Origin: Actinomycetospora cinnamomea
Lineage (GTDB): Bacteria > Actinomycetota > Actinomycetes > Mycobacteriales > Pseudonocardiaceae
Length of the DNA stretch: 64,000 nt
Assembly (NCBI RefSeq): GCF_003096675.1
Contig: NZ_QEKW01000008.1
Span: 1-64,000 of the forward strand
Direction: 5' to 3'
Under the pieces are notes generated by a model. That model ran no database searches, was not told the DNA's origin, and was given only the letters and a program-made list of their open reading frames with translations. Each line of letters starts with the position of its first letter. The stretch's first letter is position 1. Position numbers and translations under genes: made by a program. Positions 34,069 to 43,432 of this stretch are shown piece after piece.

Positions 34069-34664
34069 GTGACGCTCTCCGATCTGTCCACGGCGAGAAC
34101 GCGGAAACCCGCGTGCGACGACAACCGCGACGTCGGGTGGCCCTGCTCGCCCAGCCAGCGGGCGAGCGAGTCCGAGCCGAGGTTCTTGCTCACCACCAGG
34201 TACGACGTCCCGTCGACGCGGGGCAGCCAGCGGAGCAGCAGCTCGTGCAGCGCGGCCTTGCCCGAGCGGATCGGCGGGTTCGACCACATCTGCGCGAAGC
34301 GCACGTCCGCGGGCACCTCGTCGGGGCGGCACGCGCGGACGTTCCCCACCCGCGCGGCCGCCGCGTTGGCGCGCACCAGCTCCAGGGCGCGGTCGTTGAC
34401 GTCGACCGCCCACACCGTCGACGCCGGGCGCCGGACGGCGAGCCACAGCGCGATCGGCCCGTAGCCGCAGCCGAGGTCGAGCAGGTCGCCCTCGGCGGGC
34501 TCGGGGGCGTTCTGGAGCAGCACGCGGGTGCCCTTGTCGAGCCGGCCGCGGGAGAAGACGCCGGCGTCGGTGGTGAGGTCGAGCGCGACGTCGCCGATCT
34601 CGAGCCGGAACGAGACCGGGTCGGAGGCCGACGTGGGCTGCTCGCTGAAGTACTGGTCGGTCAC
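34065..34664 (-). CDS. RsmC-like class I SAM methyltransferase
   Basis: A 199-residue methyltransferase. It begins with YFSEQPTSASDP, the start pattern of the RsmC/UPF0341-like group, then FSRGRLDKGTRVLL, motif I LLDLGCGYGPIALW, VWAVDVNDRALELV, and motif IV MWSNPPIRSG (NPPI, typical of N2-guanine or exocyclic-amine methylation). It probably modifies 16S rRNA or another RNA; this is inferred from the family. Its GTG overlaps the rdgB stop by four bases. Confidence 0.88.
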   Translation of the reverse strand: MTDQYFSEQPTSASDPVSFRLEIGDVALDLTTDAGVFSRGRLDKGTRVLLQNAPEPAEGDLLDLGCGYGPIALWLAVRRPASTVWAVDVNDRALELVRANAAAARVGNVRACRPDEVPADVRFAQMWSNPPIRSGKAALHELLLRWLPRVDGTSYLVVSKNLGSDSLARWLGEQGHPTSRLSSHAGFRVLAVDRSESVT

Positions 34665-35263
34665 GACAACTCGTGCAACCTCGGCATCAGGGACCGCAGC
34701 GCCTGCGCGCGGTGGGAGACGGCATCCTTCTCCTCCGGCGCCATCTCCGCCGAGGTGCGGGACTCGCCCTCCGGCACGAACGCCGGGTCGTAGCCGAAGC
34801 CGTTGGTGCCCCGCGGCAGGCGGATCAACGTGCCCGGCCAGCGCTCCACGACCACGACCTCGCGGCCGTCGGGGTGGGCGGCCGCCGCGGCGCAGACGAA
34901 CGCCGCGCCGCGGCGCTCCTCGGGGACGTCGGCCATCTGGTCGAGGACCAGCGCGAGGTTCGCCGCATCGCGCTCCGCCCGCGCGCCGCTACGTCCCGAC
35001 CACCGCGCCGAGAGCACCCCGGGCATCCCGTTCAGCGCGTCGACGGTGAGTCCGGAGTCGTCGGCGACGGCCACGAGCCCGGTCGCCGCGGCGGCGTCAC
35101 GGGCTTTGGCCAGCGCGTTCTCCTCGAACGTCGCGCCGGTCTCGGGCGCCTCCGGGAAGGCGGGAACGTCGTCGAGGCCGACGATCTCGATGTCCTGGGA
35201 CGTGGTCAGACGACGCAGCTCCGCGAGCTTGGCGTCGTTGCGGGTCGCCAGCAGCACCCTCAT
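34661..35263 (-). CDS. rdgB: Non-canonical purine NTP pyrophosphatase (RdgB/HAM1)
   Basis: A 200-residue house-cleaning enzyme that hydrolyses ITP, dITP and XTP to the monophosphates. The N-terminal [18 protein letters not shown] is the signature (T/S-x-N-x-x-K-x-x-E), followed by [41 protein letters not shown] in abbreviated form [21 protein letters not shown] and the C-terminal SHRAQALR. Start and stop each overlap neighbours by four bases, between rph and the methyltransferase, the same order as in mycobacteria. Confidence 0.96.
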   Translation of the reverse strand: MRVLLATRNDAKLAELRRLTTSQDIEIVGLDDVPAFPEAPETGATFEENALAKARDAAAATGLVAVADDSGLTVDALNGMPGVLSARWSGRSGARAERDAANLALVLDQMADVPEERRGAAFVCAAAAAHPDGREVVVVERWPGTLIRLPRGTNGFGYDPAFVPEGESRTSAEMAPEEKDAVSHRAQALRSLMPRLHELS

Positions 35264-36003
35264 CGCAGCTCCCCCGGGTACGGCTCGGCGAGCGCGGCGG
35301 TCTGCAGCTCGGTGAGCCGCGCGCAGCCCACCAGCGCCGAGTCGAGCATCGCGTCGAGCGTGGCGCGCGTGTAGGTCGCGCCCTCGCCGGTGCCCTGCAC
35401 CTCGACGAGCGTGCCGGTGTCGGTGGCGACGACGTTCATGTCGACCTCGGCGCGCGAGTCCTCCTCGTAGGGCAGGTCGAGGCGCACGCGACCGTCGACG
35501 ACCCCGACCGACACGGCGGCGATCGAGCACGACAGCGGCTGCGGGTCGGCGAGACGCTTGTGGGCGCGCAGCCAGGTCACGGCGTCGGCGAGGGCGACGT
35601 AGGCGCCGGTGATGGCGGCGGTGCGCGTGCCGCCGTCGGCCTGGAGGACGTCGCAGTCGACCTGGATGGTGTTCTCGCCGAGCGCGCGCAGGTCGATCGC
35701 GGCGCGCAGCGCCCGCCCGACCAGCCGGCTGATCTCGTGGGTGCGCCCGCCGACGCGGCCCTTGACCGACTCGCGGTCGCTGCGGGTGTGCGTGGCCGAG
35801 GGCAGCATCGCGTACTCGGCGGTGAGCCAGCCGAGCCCGCTGCCCTGGCGCCAGCGCGGGACGCCCTCGGTGACGCTGGCCGCGCACAGCACCGTCGTCT
35901 GCCCGAACGAGACGAGCACCGATCCTGCCGGGTGCTGCTGGAACCCGCGTCGGATGCTGATCTCGCGGAGCTCGTCGTCCGCCCTGCCGTCGCTGCGTGC
36001 CAC
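35260..36003 (-). CDS. rph: Ribonuclease PH
   Basis: A 247-residue phosphorolytic 3'-5' exoribonuclease that trims tRNA 3' ends. Family features are [15 protein letters not shown] at the start, [35 protein letters not shown] (key residues), and the phosphate-binding region [28 protein letters not shown] supplies acidic metal ligands. The GTG at 36003 with TAGGGT eight bases upstream implies a leaderless transcript that heads the operon rph-rdgB-methyltransferase-hydrolase. Confidence 0.97.
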   Translation of the reverse strand: MARSDGRADDELREISIRRGFQQHPAGSVLVSFGQTTVLCAASVTEGVPRWRQGSGLGWLTAEYAMLPSATHTRSDRESVKGRVGGRTHEISRLVGRALRAAIDLRALGENTIQVDCDVLQADGGTRTAAITGAYVALADAVTWLRAHKRLADPQPLSCSIAAVSVGVVDGRVRLDLPYEEDSRAEVDMNVVATDTGTLVEVQGTGEGATYTRATLDAMLDSALVGCARLTELQTAALAEPYPGELR

Positions 36004-36011
36004 GGGCGACC

Positions 36012-36017
36012 ACCCTA
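36012..36017 (-). promoter_or_regulatory. Leaderless -10 element for rph
   Basis: On the minus strand TAGGGT ends eight bases before the rph GTG. It lies back to back with the exporter promoter in the 60-bp divergent gap. Confidence 0.6.
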
Positions 36018-36049
36018 GGAGCCGTCCGGCGCCCACCTGGTCGTCGGGC

Positions 36050-36055
36050 TAACTT
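36050..36055 (+). promoter_or_regulatory. Leaderless -10 element for the DHA2 exporter
   Basis: TAACTT ends eight bases before GTG 36064, and no ribosome site is present between them. Confidence 0.55.
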
Positions 36056-36063
36056 GGGCGGTC

Positions 36064-37482
36064 GTGCGTACCGAGGGCCGGACGGGGCTCGTCCTGCTGG
36101 CGAGCTGCCTCGCGCAGTTCATGGTGGTGCTCGACGTCTCGATCGTGAACGTCGCCCTGCCCGCCATGCGCACGGCGCTCGGGTTCGACGCCGAGGGCCT
36201 GGCGTGGGTGGTCAACGCCTACACGCTGGCGTTCGCCGGATTCCTGCTGCTCGGCGGGCGGGCCGCGGACCTGTTCGGGCGCCGCCGCGTGTTCCTCGTC
36301 GGGCTCGGGCTGTTCGGCCTGGCGAGCCTCATCGGCGGGCTGGCGAACGATCCCGCCCTGCTGCTCGCGGCACGCGCGGTCCAGGGTCTGGGCGGCGCGG
36401 TGCTCTCCCCCGCGTCGCTGGCCATCCTGCAGACGACCTACCCCGAGGGGGCGTCGCGGTCACGGGCGTTCGGCTGGTGGTCGGCGGTCGGGGGCATCGG
36501 CGGGGCGACGGGCGGCCTGGCCGGCGGCGTGCTCGTCGGGCTGCTCAGCTGGCGCTGGATCTTCCTGGTCAACGTGCCCGTGGTGGTCCTGACCGCGGTG
36601 CTGACCGTCGCCGTGGTCCGCGAGTCCCGTGCCGCCGGACGGCCCGGCCTCGACGTCACCGGCGCCGTGCTCGTCACGGCCGGACTCGTCGCCCTGGTCT
36701 ACGGCGTGGTGTCCACCGAGACCGAGCCGTGGACGTCCGTGCCGGTGCTCGGGAGCCTGGTCGCGGCCGCCGTGCTGCTCACCGCGTTCGTGCTGGTGCA
36801 GCGCCGCGTGCGCGACCCGCTGGTGCCGCTGTCGGTGTTCCGCATCCGCTCGGTGACGACGGCCAACGTCGTGATCCTGCTCGTGTCGTCGGCCATGTTC
36901 TCGATGTGGTTCTTCGTCTCCCTGCACATGCAGGGTGTGCTGGGCTTCGACGCCCTCACCGCCGGTCTGGCGTTCCTGCCGCAGTCGGGGTCGGTGGTGA
37001 TCGGCTCGCAGATCTCGTCCCGCCTGCTCCCCCGCGTCGGTGCCCGCGCCCTGCTCGTCGGCGGAGCCGCGCTGACCGCTGCGGGCTTCGCCTGGTTCGC
37101 GTTCCTCACCCCGACCACGAGCTGGGTCGCCGGCGTCCTCGGGCCGGGCATCGCGGTGTCGCTGGGCATGGGCCTGGTCTTCCCCGCGGTGACGACGGCG
37201 GCCACGAGCGGGGTCGACGGTGGCCTCGCCGGCCTGGTCAGCGGCCTGGTGACGACGTCGCGCCAGATCGGTGGGGCGATCGGGCTCTCGGTGCTGTCGA
37301 CCCTCGCGGTCGCCCGCGCGACGTCGGTCGGGGCCTCCGGAGCGCCGGCGCCGGCCGCGTCCACGGCGGGCACGACGGCGGCGTTCACGGTGGCGGCCGT
37401 CGTCGTGGGGGTCGCGGCACTGGTCGCGCTGCTGGTCCCGGCGCCGGCACGCAGGGGCAGCCCCGAGCCCGCCCGCGTCTAG
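36064..37482 (+). CDS. DHA2-family MFS drug exporter (14 TM, QacA/EmrB-like)
   Basis: A 472-residue transporter with about 14 hydrophobic segments. VVLDVSIVNVALPAM is the D1 motif of the 14-spanner drug:H+ antiporters. GGRAADLFGRRRVFLVG is the loop 2-3 motif A, ARAVQGLGGAVLSPASLAIL contains motif B, and AVGGIGGATGGLAGGVL is motif C, typical of exporters. Substrate is unknown. It is inserted between rph and the metallo-hydrolase gene, which are close to each other in mycobacteria. Transcribed alone from a leaderless promoter divergent from rph. Confidence 0.92.
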   Translation: MRTEGRTGLVLLASCLAQFMVVLDVSIVNVALPAMRTALGFDAEGLAWVVNAYTLAFAGFLLLGGRAADLFGRRRVFLVGLGLFGLASLIGGLANDPALLLAARAVQGLGGAVLSPASLAILQTTYPEGASRSRAFGWWSAVGGIGGATGGLAGGVLVGLLSWRWIFLVNVPVVVLTAVLTVAVVRESRAAGRPGLDVTGAVLVTAGLVALVYGVVSTETEPWTSVPVLGSLVAAAVLLTAFVLVQRRVRDPLVPLSVFRIRSVTTANVVILLVSSAMFSMWFFVSLHMQGVLGFDALTAGLAFLPQSGSVVIGSQISSRLLPRVGARALLVGGAALTAAGFAWFAFLTPTTSWVAGVLGPGIAVSLGMGLVFPAVTTAATSGVDGGLAGLVSGLVTTSRQIGGAIGLSVLSTLAVARATSVGASGAPAPAASTAGTTAAFTVAAVVVGVAALVALLVPAPARRGSPEPARV

Positions 37483-37488
37483 CCCGTC

Positions 37489-38247
37489 CTAGATCGAGTA
37501 CTTCCCGTCGGGCACGACCAGTTCGCTGGGCCCCGAGAACTCCTCGCGCGCCTCGGCCAGCAGCGCGGTGCCGTCGGCCCACGCCGGCACGTGGGTCAGC
37601 AGGAGCCGCCCGACGCCCGCCTCGCGGGCCGCACGGCCGGCCTGGCGCCCGGACAGGTGGACGCCCATCGGGCGCTCGGGCGAGTCGGTCCAGGTCGCCT
37701 CGCACAGCAGCACGTCCGCGCCGCGGGCGAGGTCGACCAGCTCGCGGCACGGACCGGTGTCCCCGGAGTAGACGAGGGTGCGGCCCTCGTGCTCGAGGCG
37801 CACCCCGTAGGCCTCGCAGGGGTGGTCGACCGGCGAGGTCGAGAGGGCGATCTGCCCGACCGCTCCCGGCCCGAGGGCGAACGGCCGGTGCACGAAGACG
37901 TCGGAGAGGTCGGTGGCCACCCGCTCGTCGGACGAGGGCGCGTAGGCGACGGCCAGGCGCACCTCGGACTCGGTGGGCCCGTGGAGCGGGAGGATCTTGC
38001 CCGGCCCGTCGGGATGGTAGCGCCGGTGCACGATCAGCCCCGAGACGTCCGCGCAGTGGTCGGGGTGGAGGTGGGACAGGACGACGGCGTCGAGGTCGAA
38101 CGGGTCGATGTGCCGCTGGAGCACCCCGAACGCCCCGTTGCCGAGGTCGAGCACGAGGGTCGTGTCGTCCGCACGGACCAGGTAGCCGGAGGCCGCGGAG
38201 TGCGGCCCGGCACCGCTGCCGGAGCACCCCAGGACGATCAGTTCCAC
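37489..38247 (-). CDS. MBL-fold metallo-hydrolase (Rv1339-type cyclic nucleotide phosphodiesterase-like)
   Basis: A 252-residue metallo-beta-lactamase-fold protein. The metal motif is SHLHPDHCAD, with further ligands in YSGDTGPC and LTHVPAWAD. TLVLDLGNGAFG and the gene position next to the rph and rhomboid genes match the mycobacterial Rv1339, an atypical cAMP phosphodiesterase. It may therefore set cAMP levels, but tRNase Z-like activity is not excluded. The GTG start has TAGGGT six bases upstream. It is convergent with the exporter. Confidence 0.88.
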   Translation of the reverse strand: MELIVLGCSGSGAGPHSAASGYLVRADDTTLVLDLGNGAFGVLQRHIDPFDLDAVVLSHLHPDHCADVSGLIVHRRYHPDGPGKILPLHGPTESEVRLAVAYAPSSDERVATDLSDVFVHRPFALGPGAVGQIALSTSPVDHPCEAYGVRLEHEGRTLVYSGDTGPCRELVDLARGADVLLCEATWTDSPERPMGVHLSGRQAGRAAREAGVGRLLLTHVPAWADGTALLAEAREEFSGPSELVVPDGKYSI

Positions 38248-38253
38248 GGGCGC

Positions 38254-38259
38254 ACCCTA
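38254..38259 (-). promoter_or_regulatory. Leaderless -10 element for the MBL hydrolase
   Basis: TAGGGT on the minus strand ends six bases before GTG 38247. Confidence 0.55.
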
Positions 38260-38342
38260 CGGGCCCGACCTACCCGATCGCACAGGGCAATCGCGCCGGT
38301 CAGGTCACGGATCGGAGACGGGTGTCACAGGGATCGGCTCGA

Positions 38343-38984
38343 TCATGCCGCGGCGGGTCCGACGCGGCGACGGCGGTCGGCCGCCACGGTGAAGCGAGCG
38401 GCGAGGATGCCGCCGATCGCGCCGCACAGGTGGGCCTGCCACGAGATGCCCGGGGTGCTGGGCAGCACCCCGAACAGCAGGCCGCCGTAGATCAGGAAGA
38501 GGACGACCGCGAGCACGATCTGGCCCACCGAGCGGGCGAAGAAGCCGCGGACCAGCAGGAACGCGAACCAGCCGAAGATGATGCCGGACGCGCCGATGGT
38601 GGAGCCGGGGCTGCCGATCAGCCACGTGCCCACGCCGCTGACGATCCAGATCGTCGCGGTGACCGCGAGGAACTGCCCGATGCCACCGGCGAGCACGAGG
38701 AAGCCGAAGACGAGCAGGGGGACCGTGTTGCTCGCGAGGTGGTCGAAACCGCCGTGCAGCAGCGGCGACCAGAGGATGCCCCCGAGGCCGTCGACGGTGC
38801 GGGGCACGATGCCGTCGTCGTCGAGGCCCTGCGGCGGGTCGAGCGAGACGAACACGGTGCGGTCGGCCAGCTCGACGAGCCAGAGCAGGGCGACCACGCC
38901 GAGCATGAACAGCGCGGCGCGCAGGGGCTGGGCGGGCCACACCCGTGGCGCGGGGCGGGCCGGGACACCGGACGGGCTGGTCAC
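38343..38984 (-). CDS. Rhomboid-family intramembrane serine protease
   Basis: A 213-residue membrane protein with about six segments. LLHGGFDHLASNTVPLLVFG holds the L1-loop His-x-x-x-His-x-x-x-Asn pattern, the catalytic Ser is in STIGASGIIFGW (GxSG), and the catalytic His is in SWQAHLCGAIGG. This is an active rhomboid core. In mycobacteria the equivalent Rv1337 lies between cysM and murI. Here murI is absent from the following 95-bp gap. The GTG start lies seven bases after TAGTGT, suggesting a leaderless message. Confidence 0.93.
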   Translation of the reverse strand: MTSPSGVPARPAPRVWPAQPLRAALFMLGVVALLWLVELADRTVFVSLDPPQGLDDDGIVPRTVDGLGGILWSPLLHGGFDHLASNTVPLLVFGFLVLAGGIGQFLAVTATIWIVSGVGTWLIGSPGSTIGASGIIFGWFAFLLVRGFFARSVGQIVLAVVLFLIYGGLLFGVLPSTPGISWQAHLCGAIGGILAARFTVAADRRRRVGPAAA

Positions 38985-38991
38985 GCCCTCG

Positions 38992-38997
38992 ACACTA
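38992..38997 (-). promoter_or_regulatory. Leaderless -10 element for the rhomboid gene
   Basis: TAGTGT on the minus strand ends seven bases before GTG 38984. Confidence 0.55.
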
Positions 38998-39051
38998 CGG
39001 GCGCCGGCGCGGGATCCGCGTGGGTCGCGACCCTGGGTTTCCTCGGGGTCC

Positions 39052-40017
<966 letters not shown>

Positions 40018-40037
40018 TCAGCGCGTCACGGCGCTGG

Positions 40038-40316
40038 TCAGCGGGCACCGCCCGCCACCGCGGGCAGGATCGTCACGGTGCCGCCGTCGGGCACCTGCGC
40101 GTCCAGACCGCCGGCGAAGCGGACGTCCTCGTCGTTGACGTAGACGTTGACGAACCGGTGCAGCGACCCGTCGGTCACGAGCCGGTCCTTGATGCCGGGG
40201 TGGTTGGCCTCGAGGTCGGTGATGACCTCCTGCAGCGTCGAGCCCTCGGCCTTGACCTGCTTCTCGCCGCCGGTGTGGGTGCGCAGGATGGTCGGGATCG
40301 AGACGGTGGCGGACAC
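40038..40316 (-). CDS. cysO: CysO sulfur-carrier protein (ubiquitin-like) with a C-terminal GGAR tail
   Basis: A 92-residue MoaD/ThiS-like carrier that delivers sulfur as a C-terminal thiocarboxylate to CysM. Recognisable stretches are SIPTILRTHTGGEK, EVITDLEANHPGI, LHRFVNVYVNDEDVRF and VTILPAVAGG. In M. tuberculosis CysO ends at the Gly-Gly; here Ala-Arg follow before the stop at 40038-40040. Activation needs a free C-terminal Gly-Gly, so the last two residues must be removed, and the Mec protease encoded directly upstream is a candidate. The GTG start has GGAGGG upstream. Confidence 0.93.
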   Translation of the reverse strand: MSATVSIPTILRTHTGGEKQVKAEGSTLQEVITDLEANHPGIKDRLVTDGSLHRFVNVYVNDEDVRFAGGLDAQVPDGGTVTILPAVAGGAR

Positions 40317-40434
40317 GGAATCCCTCCGAGGAGTGGGTGGACGGCACGTACTGCGTCGGTACCAGGTGGACAGCGTCGCACGGGGCCGCGACATTCCGCT
40401 GACCTCGCGGTGTGGCCCGGGCGGGCCCGCCGCG

Positions 40435-40914
40435 TCAGGCGCGCGGGTCCGGGACGTCGGCCTTGTCGGGGACGTCGGGGGTGCCGGTGTGGGCGAACAT
40501 GTAGCTCTCCACCACCTGCACCTCCTCCTCGGTGACCTCGCCGTCGACGATCCGGTAGGACCGCAGCTCGTGCTGCTCGGGATCCCGGGTGCCCACGAGC
40601 ACGTAGTGGGCGAACGGCTCGCTCGCCAGCCTGATGTCGGTGCGCGACGGGTAGGGCTCGGTCGCCGTGTGCGAGTGGTACACGACGACCGGGATCTCGT
40701 CGTTGCGGTCCATCTCCTGGTAGACGCGCAGCTGCTCCATGGAGTCGAACCGGTAGAACGTCGGCGAGCGCTCGGCGTTCTCCATCGGCACGAACCGCTG
40801 CGGCCGGTCGGAGCCGTCGTCGGGGCCGGCGAGGATGCCGCACGCCTCGTCCGGGTGGTCCCGGCGCGCGTGCGCGACCATCTGCTCCACGAGGTCGGCG
40901 CGGATCACCAGCAC
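40435..40914 (-). CDS. mec: JAMM/MPN+ metalloprotease Mec (CysO-cysteine peptidase)
   Basis: A 159-residue JAMM zinc peptidase. The metal motif is VYHSHTATEPYPSRTD (HxH-x7-S-x2-D), and the catalytic Glu lies near the start (HPDEACGILAG). In mycobacteria Mec releases cysteine from the CysO-cysteine adduct formed by CysM. Here it may also trim the Ala-Arg tail of CysO. Start GTG 40914, with TAGACT seven bases before, suggests a leaderless transcript covering mec, cysO and cysM. About 118 bp, with a GGCCCG/CGGGCC inverted repeat, separate it from cysO. Confidence 0.94.
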   Translation of the reverse strand: MLVIRADLVEQMVAHARRDHPDEACGILAGPDDGSDRPQRFVPMENAERSPTFYRFDSMEQLRVYQEMDRNDEIPVVVYHSHTATEPYPSRTDIRLASEPFAHYVLVGTRDPEQHELRSYRIVDGEVTEEEVQVVESYMFAHTGTPDVPDKADVPDPRA

Positions 40915-40921
40915 ACCGCCG

Positions 40922-40927
40922 AGTCTA
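40922..40927 (-). promoter_or_regulatory. Leaderless -10 element for mec
   Basis: TAGACT on the minus strand ends seven bases before GTG 40914. Confidence 0.55.
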
Positions 40928-40960
40928 CGGACCCCGGCGGAGCTCAGCCCGTCAGCGTCG

Positions 40961-41518
40961 TCACCCGGCCAGGGTCGTGACGAGCGAGTCCTGCAGCCAG
41001 GTCAACCAGTGGTAGACGGGCAGGTGGTCGGCGCGGGGATCGTCGGCCGGCAGCTGCTCGGGCATGTCGTCGGTCACCTCGAGGGCGACGCCCAGCGCGA
41101 GCCGCACGTCGTTGACCGCGGCGAGCCACTCCTCGGCCTGCGACGGCGCGAGCTCCACCCGCCCGCCCCCGGCCGGGCAGGTGGTCAGCACGGTGGCGAT
41201 GGCGGCCCGCTTGGCCTCGATGAGCTCGGGCTCGCGCACCGAGCGCAGCGCCGCCGAGACCTGGTCGGCGTCCCGCTCGCTCGAGGACGCGAAGTCGGGC
41301 AGCAACCGCGCCAGCACCGGGTCGTCCGGCGGGGTGGAGGGGCCGGTGCGGATGCCGGTGAGGGCGGCGAGCTCGTCGTCGGGGGCGGCGGCGCCCCGCC
41401 CGGTGAGCATCTGGTCGACCTGACCCACGAGGCCGCGCAGCACCTGCGCCTCGGGGCGCTCGAGCACCGCGACGTAGCGCACGCGGTCGCCGCGGCCCTG
41501 CCTCTTCCATGCCTTCAC
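40961..41518 (-). CDS. DUF2017 protein
   Basis: A 185-residue protein of DUF2017 (the mycobacterial Rv1332 position, next to clpS). Recognisable are VLRGLVGQVDQMLTG, a Pro/Asp-rich segment DPVLARLLPDF, and the conserved C-terminal EEWLAAVNDVRLALGVALEVTDDMP with YHWLTWLQDSLV. It is probably an all-helical cytoplasmic protein; function is not known. The GTG at 41518 lies five bases after the clpS stop, so it is in one unit with clpS. The order clpS-DUF2017-mec-cysO-cysM is conserved in actinobacteria. Confidence 0.9.
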   Translation of the reverse strand: MKAWKRQGRGDRVRYVAVLERPEAQVLRGLVGQVDQMLTGRGAAAPDDELAALTGIRTGPSTPPDDPVLARLLPDFASSSERDADQVSAALRSVREPELIEAKRAAIATVLTTCPAGGGRVELAPSQAEEWLAAVNDVRLALGVALEVTDDMPEQLPADDPRADHLPVYHWLTWLQDSLVTTLAG

Positions 41519-41523
41519 ACGAG

Positions 41524-41883
41524 TCAGCTCGCCCGCTGCATGGTCGCCCACAGGCCGGCCGCGTGCAGGCGCGCGACGTCGCCCTCGACCTTCTCCCGGC
41601 TGCCCGACGACACCGTGGCCCGGCCCTTGTGGTGCACGTCGAGCATGAGCGCGGTCGCCTTCGCCTTGTCGTAGCCGAAGAGCTTCTGGAACACGTAGGT
41701 CACGTAGGACATGAGGTTGACCGGGTCGTTCCAGACGATGGTCTGCCAGGGCGTGTCGGCGAGGGTCGCCTCGTCGACGGCCTCCTCGGCACGCTCGTCG
41801 ACATCCGGCTCGGCCGGTGCGGAGAGGCGGACCCACGGCACCGAGCGCGGCGGAGCCGGCGCGCCGAGGACCGAGGACTGCAT
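41524..41883 (-). CDS. clpS: ATP-dependent Clp protease adaptor ClpS
   Basis: A 119-residue N-end-rule adaptor for ClpCP. The N-terminal 40 residues are a flexible tail rich in Pro and acidic residues. The core is [27 protein letters not shown], given here as the key NDPVN and VFQKLFGY motifs, followed by [38 protein letters not shown], typical of ClpS. The Asn-Asp pair and His bind the N-terminal degron. The ATG at 41883 is used. It diverges from pncB. Confidence 0.94.
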   Translation of the reverse strand: MQSSVLGAPAPPRSVPWVRLSAPAEPDVDERAEEAVDEATLADTPWQTIVWNDPVNLMSYVTYVFQKLFGYDKAKATALMLDVHHKGRATVSSGSREKVEGDVARLHAAGLWATMQRAS

Positions 41884-41939
41884 GTGTCCATCGTGGCACC
41901 CCGGCGGGCTGTGCCGCACGGGGGCGCACCACTCCCGCC

Positions 41940-41945
41940 TAGGCT
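41940..41945 (+). promoter_or_regulatory. Leaderless -10 element for pncB
   Basis: TAGGCT ends six bases before GTG 41952, without a Shine-Dalgarno sequence. Confidence 0.6.
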
Positions 41946-41951
41946 GGAACG

Positions 41952-43277
41952 GTGACCCGGCCGAGCACCGTGCCCAGTACTGCGCTGCCCAGTACCGGGC
42001 TGCCCAGTACCGGGCTGCTGACCGACCAGTACGAGCTGACCATGCTCGACGCCGCGCTCGCCGACGGCACGGCCTCGCGGCGGTGCACGTTCGAGGTCTT
42101 CGCGCGCAGCCTGCCCCACGGGCGCCGCTACGGGGTCGTCGCCGGGATCCCGCGGCTGCTCGACGCGCTGGCGCGGTTCACCTTCGGCGACGAGGAGATC
42201 CGCGTGCTGTGCGACGCGGGCGTGCGCGACCGCGTGGCCGAGTACCTCTCCGGGCACCGCTTCGGCGGCGACATCACCGGCTACCAGGAGGGCGAGCTGT
42301 ACTTCCCCGGTTCGCCGGTGCTCTCGGTGAGCGGGACCTTCGCCGAGTGCGTGCTGCTCGAGACCCTCGTGCTCTCGGTGCTCAACCACGACTGCGCGAT
42401 CGCCTCCGCCGCCGCCCGGATGGCCACCGCGGCCAACGGGCGCCCCCTGATCGAGATGGGCTCGCGGCGCACGCACGAGGAGGCGGCGGTGGCCTCGGCC
42501 CGCGCGGCCTACCTCGCGGGGTTCGCGGCGACGTCGAACCTCGAGGCCCACCGGCGCTTCGGGGTCCCCACCACCGGCACCAGCGCGCACGCGTTCACGC
42601 TGCTCCACGACTCGGAGGCCGACGCGTTCCGCGCGCAGGTCGAGGCGCTCGGGGTCTCGACGACGCTGCTGGTCGACACCTACGACATCACCCAGGGCAT
42701 CGCGACCGCGGTCGAGATCGCGGGCACCGGGCTCGGCGCGGTACGCATCGACTCCGGCGACGTCGGCGTCCTCGCCCAGCAGGCCCGCGCCCAGCTCGAC
42801 GCGCTCGGCGCCACGGGGACGCGCGTGGTCATCTCCGGCGACCTCGACGAGCACGCCATCGCCGCGCTGCGCGCCGAGCCGGTCGACGCCTACGGGGTGG
42901 GCACGGCCGTCGTCACCGGATCGGGCGCGCCGGCCGCGGGCATGGTCTACAAGCTCGTCGAGGTCGACGGGCGGCCCGTGGCCAAGCGCAGCTCGTCGAA
43001 GGAGTCGCGGGGCGGGGCGAAGTCGGCGGTGCGCCGCCACCGCCCGACCGGCACGGCCGTCGAGGAGGTCGTGCACCGCGTCGACGCCGAGGTGGAGGTC
43101 GGCGAGCACGACCGCGTCGTCCCCGTCCCCCTGCTCGTCAAGGGCGAGCCGGCGGGCGAGCTGCCGACCCTCGACGAGTCCCGCGAGCACCTGCGCCGCG
43201 GCCTCGTCGCCGTCCCGTGGGAGGGGCTCAAGCTCTCCCGCGGCGAACCGGCGATCCCGACCACGTTCATCACGTAA
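41952..43277 (+). CDS. pncB: Nicotinate phosphoribosyltransferase
   Basis: A 441-residue NAD salvage enzyme that converts nicotinate and PRPP to nicotinate mononucleotide. Family features are [13 protein letters not shown] at the start of the fold, [17 protein letters not shown], the catalytic His in [17 protein letters not shown]-like [21 protein letters not shown] (key residues GT-S-AH), and the phosphoribosyl site [14 protein letters not shown]. The first 20 residues contain three pentapeptide repeats ([15 protein letters not shown]) that precede the conserved region. In M. tuberculosis pncB1 lies in the same place between clpS and dinG. Confidence 0.96.
   Translation: MTRPSTVPSTALPSTGLPSTGLLTDQYELTMLDAALADGTASRRCTFEVFARSLPHGRRYGVVAGIPRLLDALARFTFGDEEIRVLCDAGVRDRVAEYLSGHRFGGDITGYQEGELYFPGSPVLSVSGTFAECVLLETLVLSVLNHDCAIASAAARMATAANGRPLIEMGSRRTHEEAAVASARAAYLAGFAATSNLEAHRRFGVPTTGTSAHAFTLLHDSEADAFRAQVEALGVSTTLLVDTYDITQGIATAVEIAGTGLGAVRIDSGDVGVLAQQARAQLDALGATGTRVVISGDLDEHAIAALRAEPVDAYGVGTAVVTGSGAPAAGMVYKLVEVDGRPVAKRSSSKESRGGAKSAVRRHRPTGTAVEEVVHRVDAEVEVGEHDRVVPVPLLVKGEPAGELPTLDESREHLRRGLVAVPWEGLKLSRGEPAIPTTFIT
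41970..42014. repeat. Three in-frame 15-bp repeats at the pncB N-terminus
   Basis: The units GTGCCCAGTACTGCG, CTGCCCAGTACCGGG and CTGCCCAGTACCGGG follow each other without gaps and encode [15 protein letters not shown]. The last two units are identical. The third sits directly before the conserved TDQYELTM region. Confidence 0.85.
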
Positions 43278-43290
43278 CCGGGGGACGGGG

Positions 43291-43356
43291 GACGCACCTG
43301 GCGGTGCGAGCAGTGCGGCTTTGCTGGCGTTCAACGCCAGCAACGCCGCATCGATC
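43291..43356 (+). repeat. Two-hairpin interspersed repeat, copy 1
   Basis: In the 155-bp gap between pncB and dinG. Hairpin 1 is CGCACC-tggc-GGTGCG (43293-43308). Hairpin 2 is centred at 43332, with TGCTGGCGTT (43322-43331) and AACGCCAGCA (43333-43342), extended by GTGCGGCTT on the left and partly matching CGCCGCAT on the right. Copy 2 at 46711-46778 has the same order on the other strand. Apart from this element and the dinG promoter the gap is empty. Confidence 0.75.
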
Positions 43357-43418
43357 ACGCGCGGCCGCGGCTCCCCGACGCAGATGCGAGGCGTCAGGGA
43401 ACCGATCGGGCCGCCTCG

Positions 43419-43424
43419 TAGTCT
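43419..43424 (+). promoter_or_regulatory. Leaderless -10 element for dinG
   Basis: TAGTCT ends eight bases before GTG 43433; no ribosome site is visible. Confidence 0.55.
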
Positions 43425-43432
43425 GAACCCTC

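Noticed and set aside
40411-40427. GGCCCG/CGGGCC inverted repeat between mec and cysO as terminator
   Set aside because: The loop would be only two bases and such GC palindromes are frequent at this composition; mec and cysO act together, so termination is doubtful.
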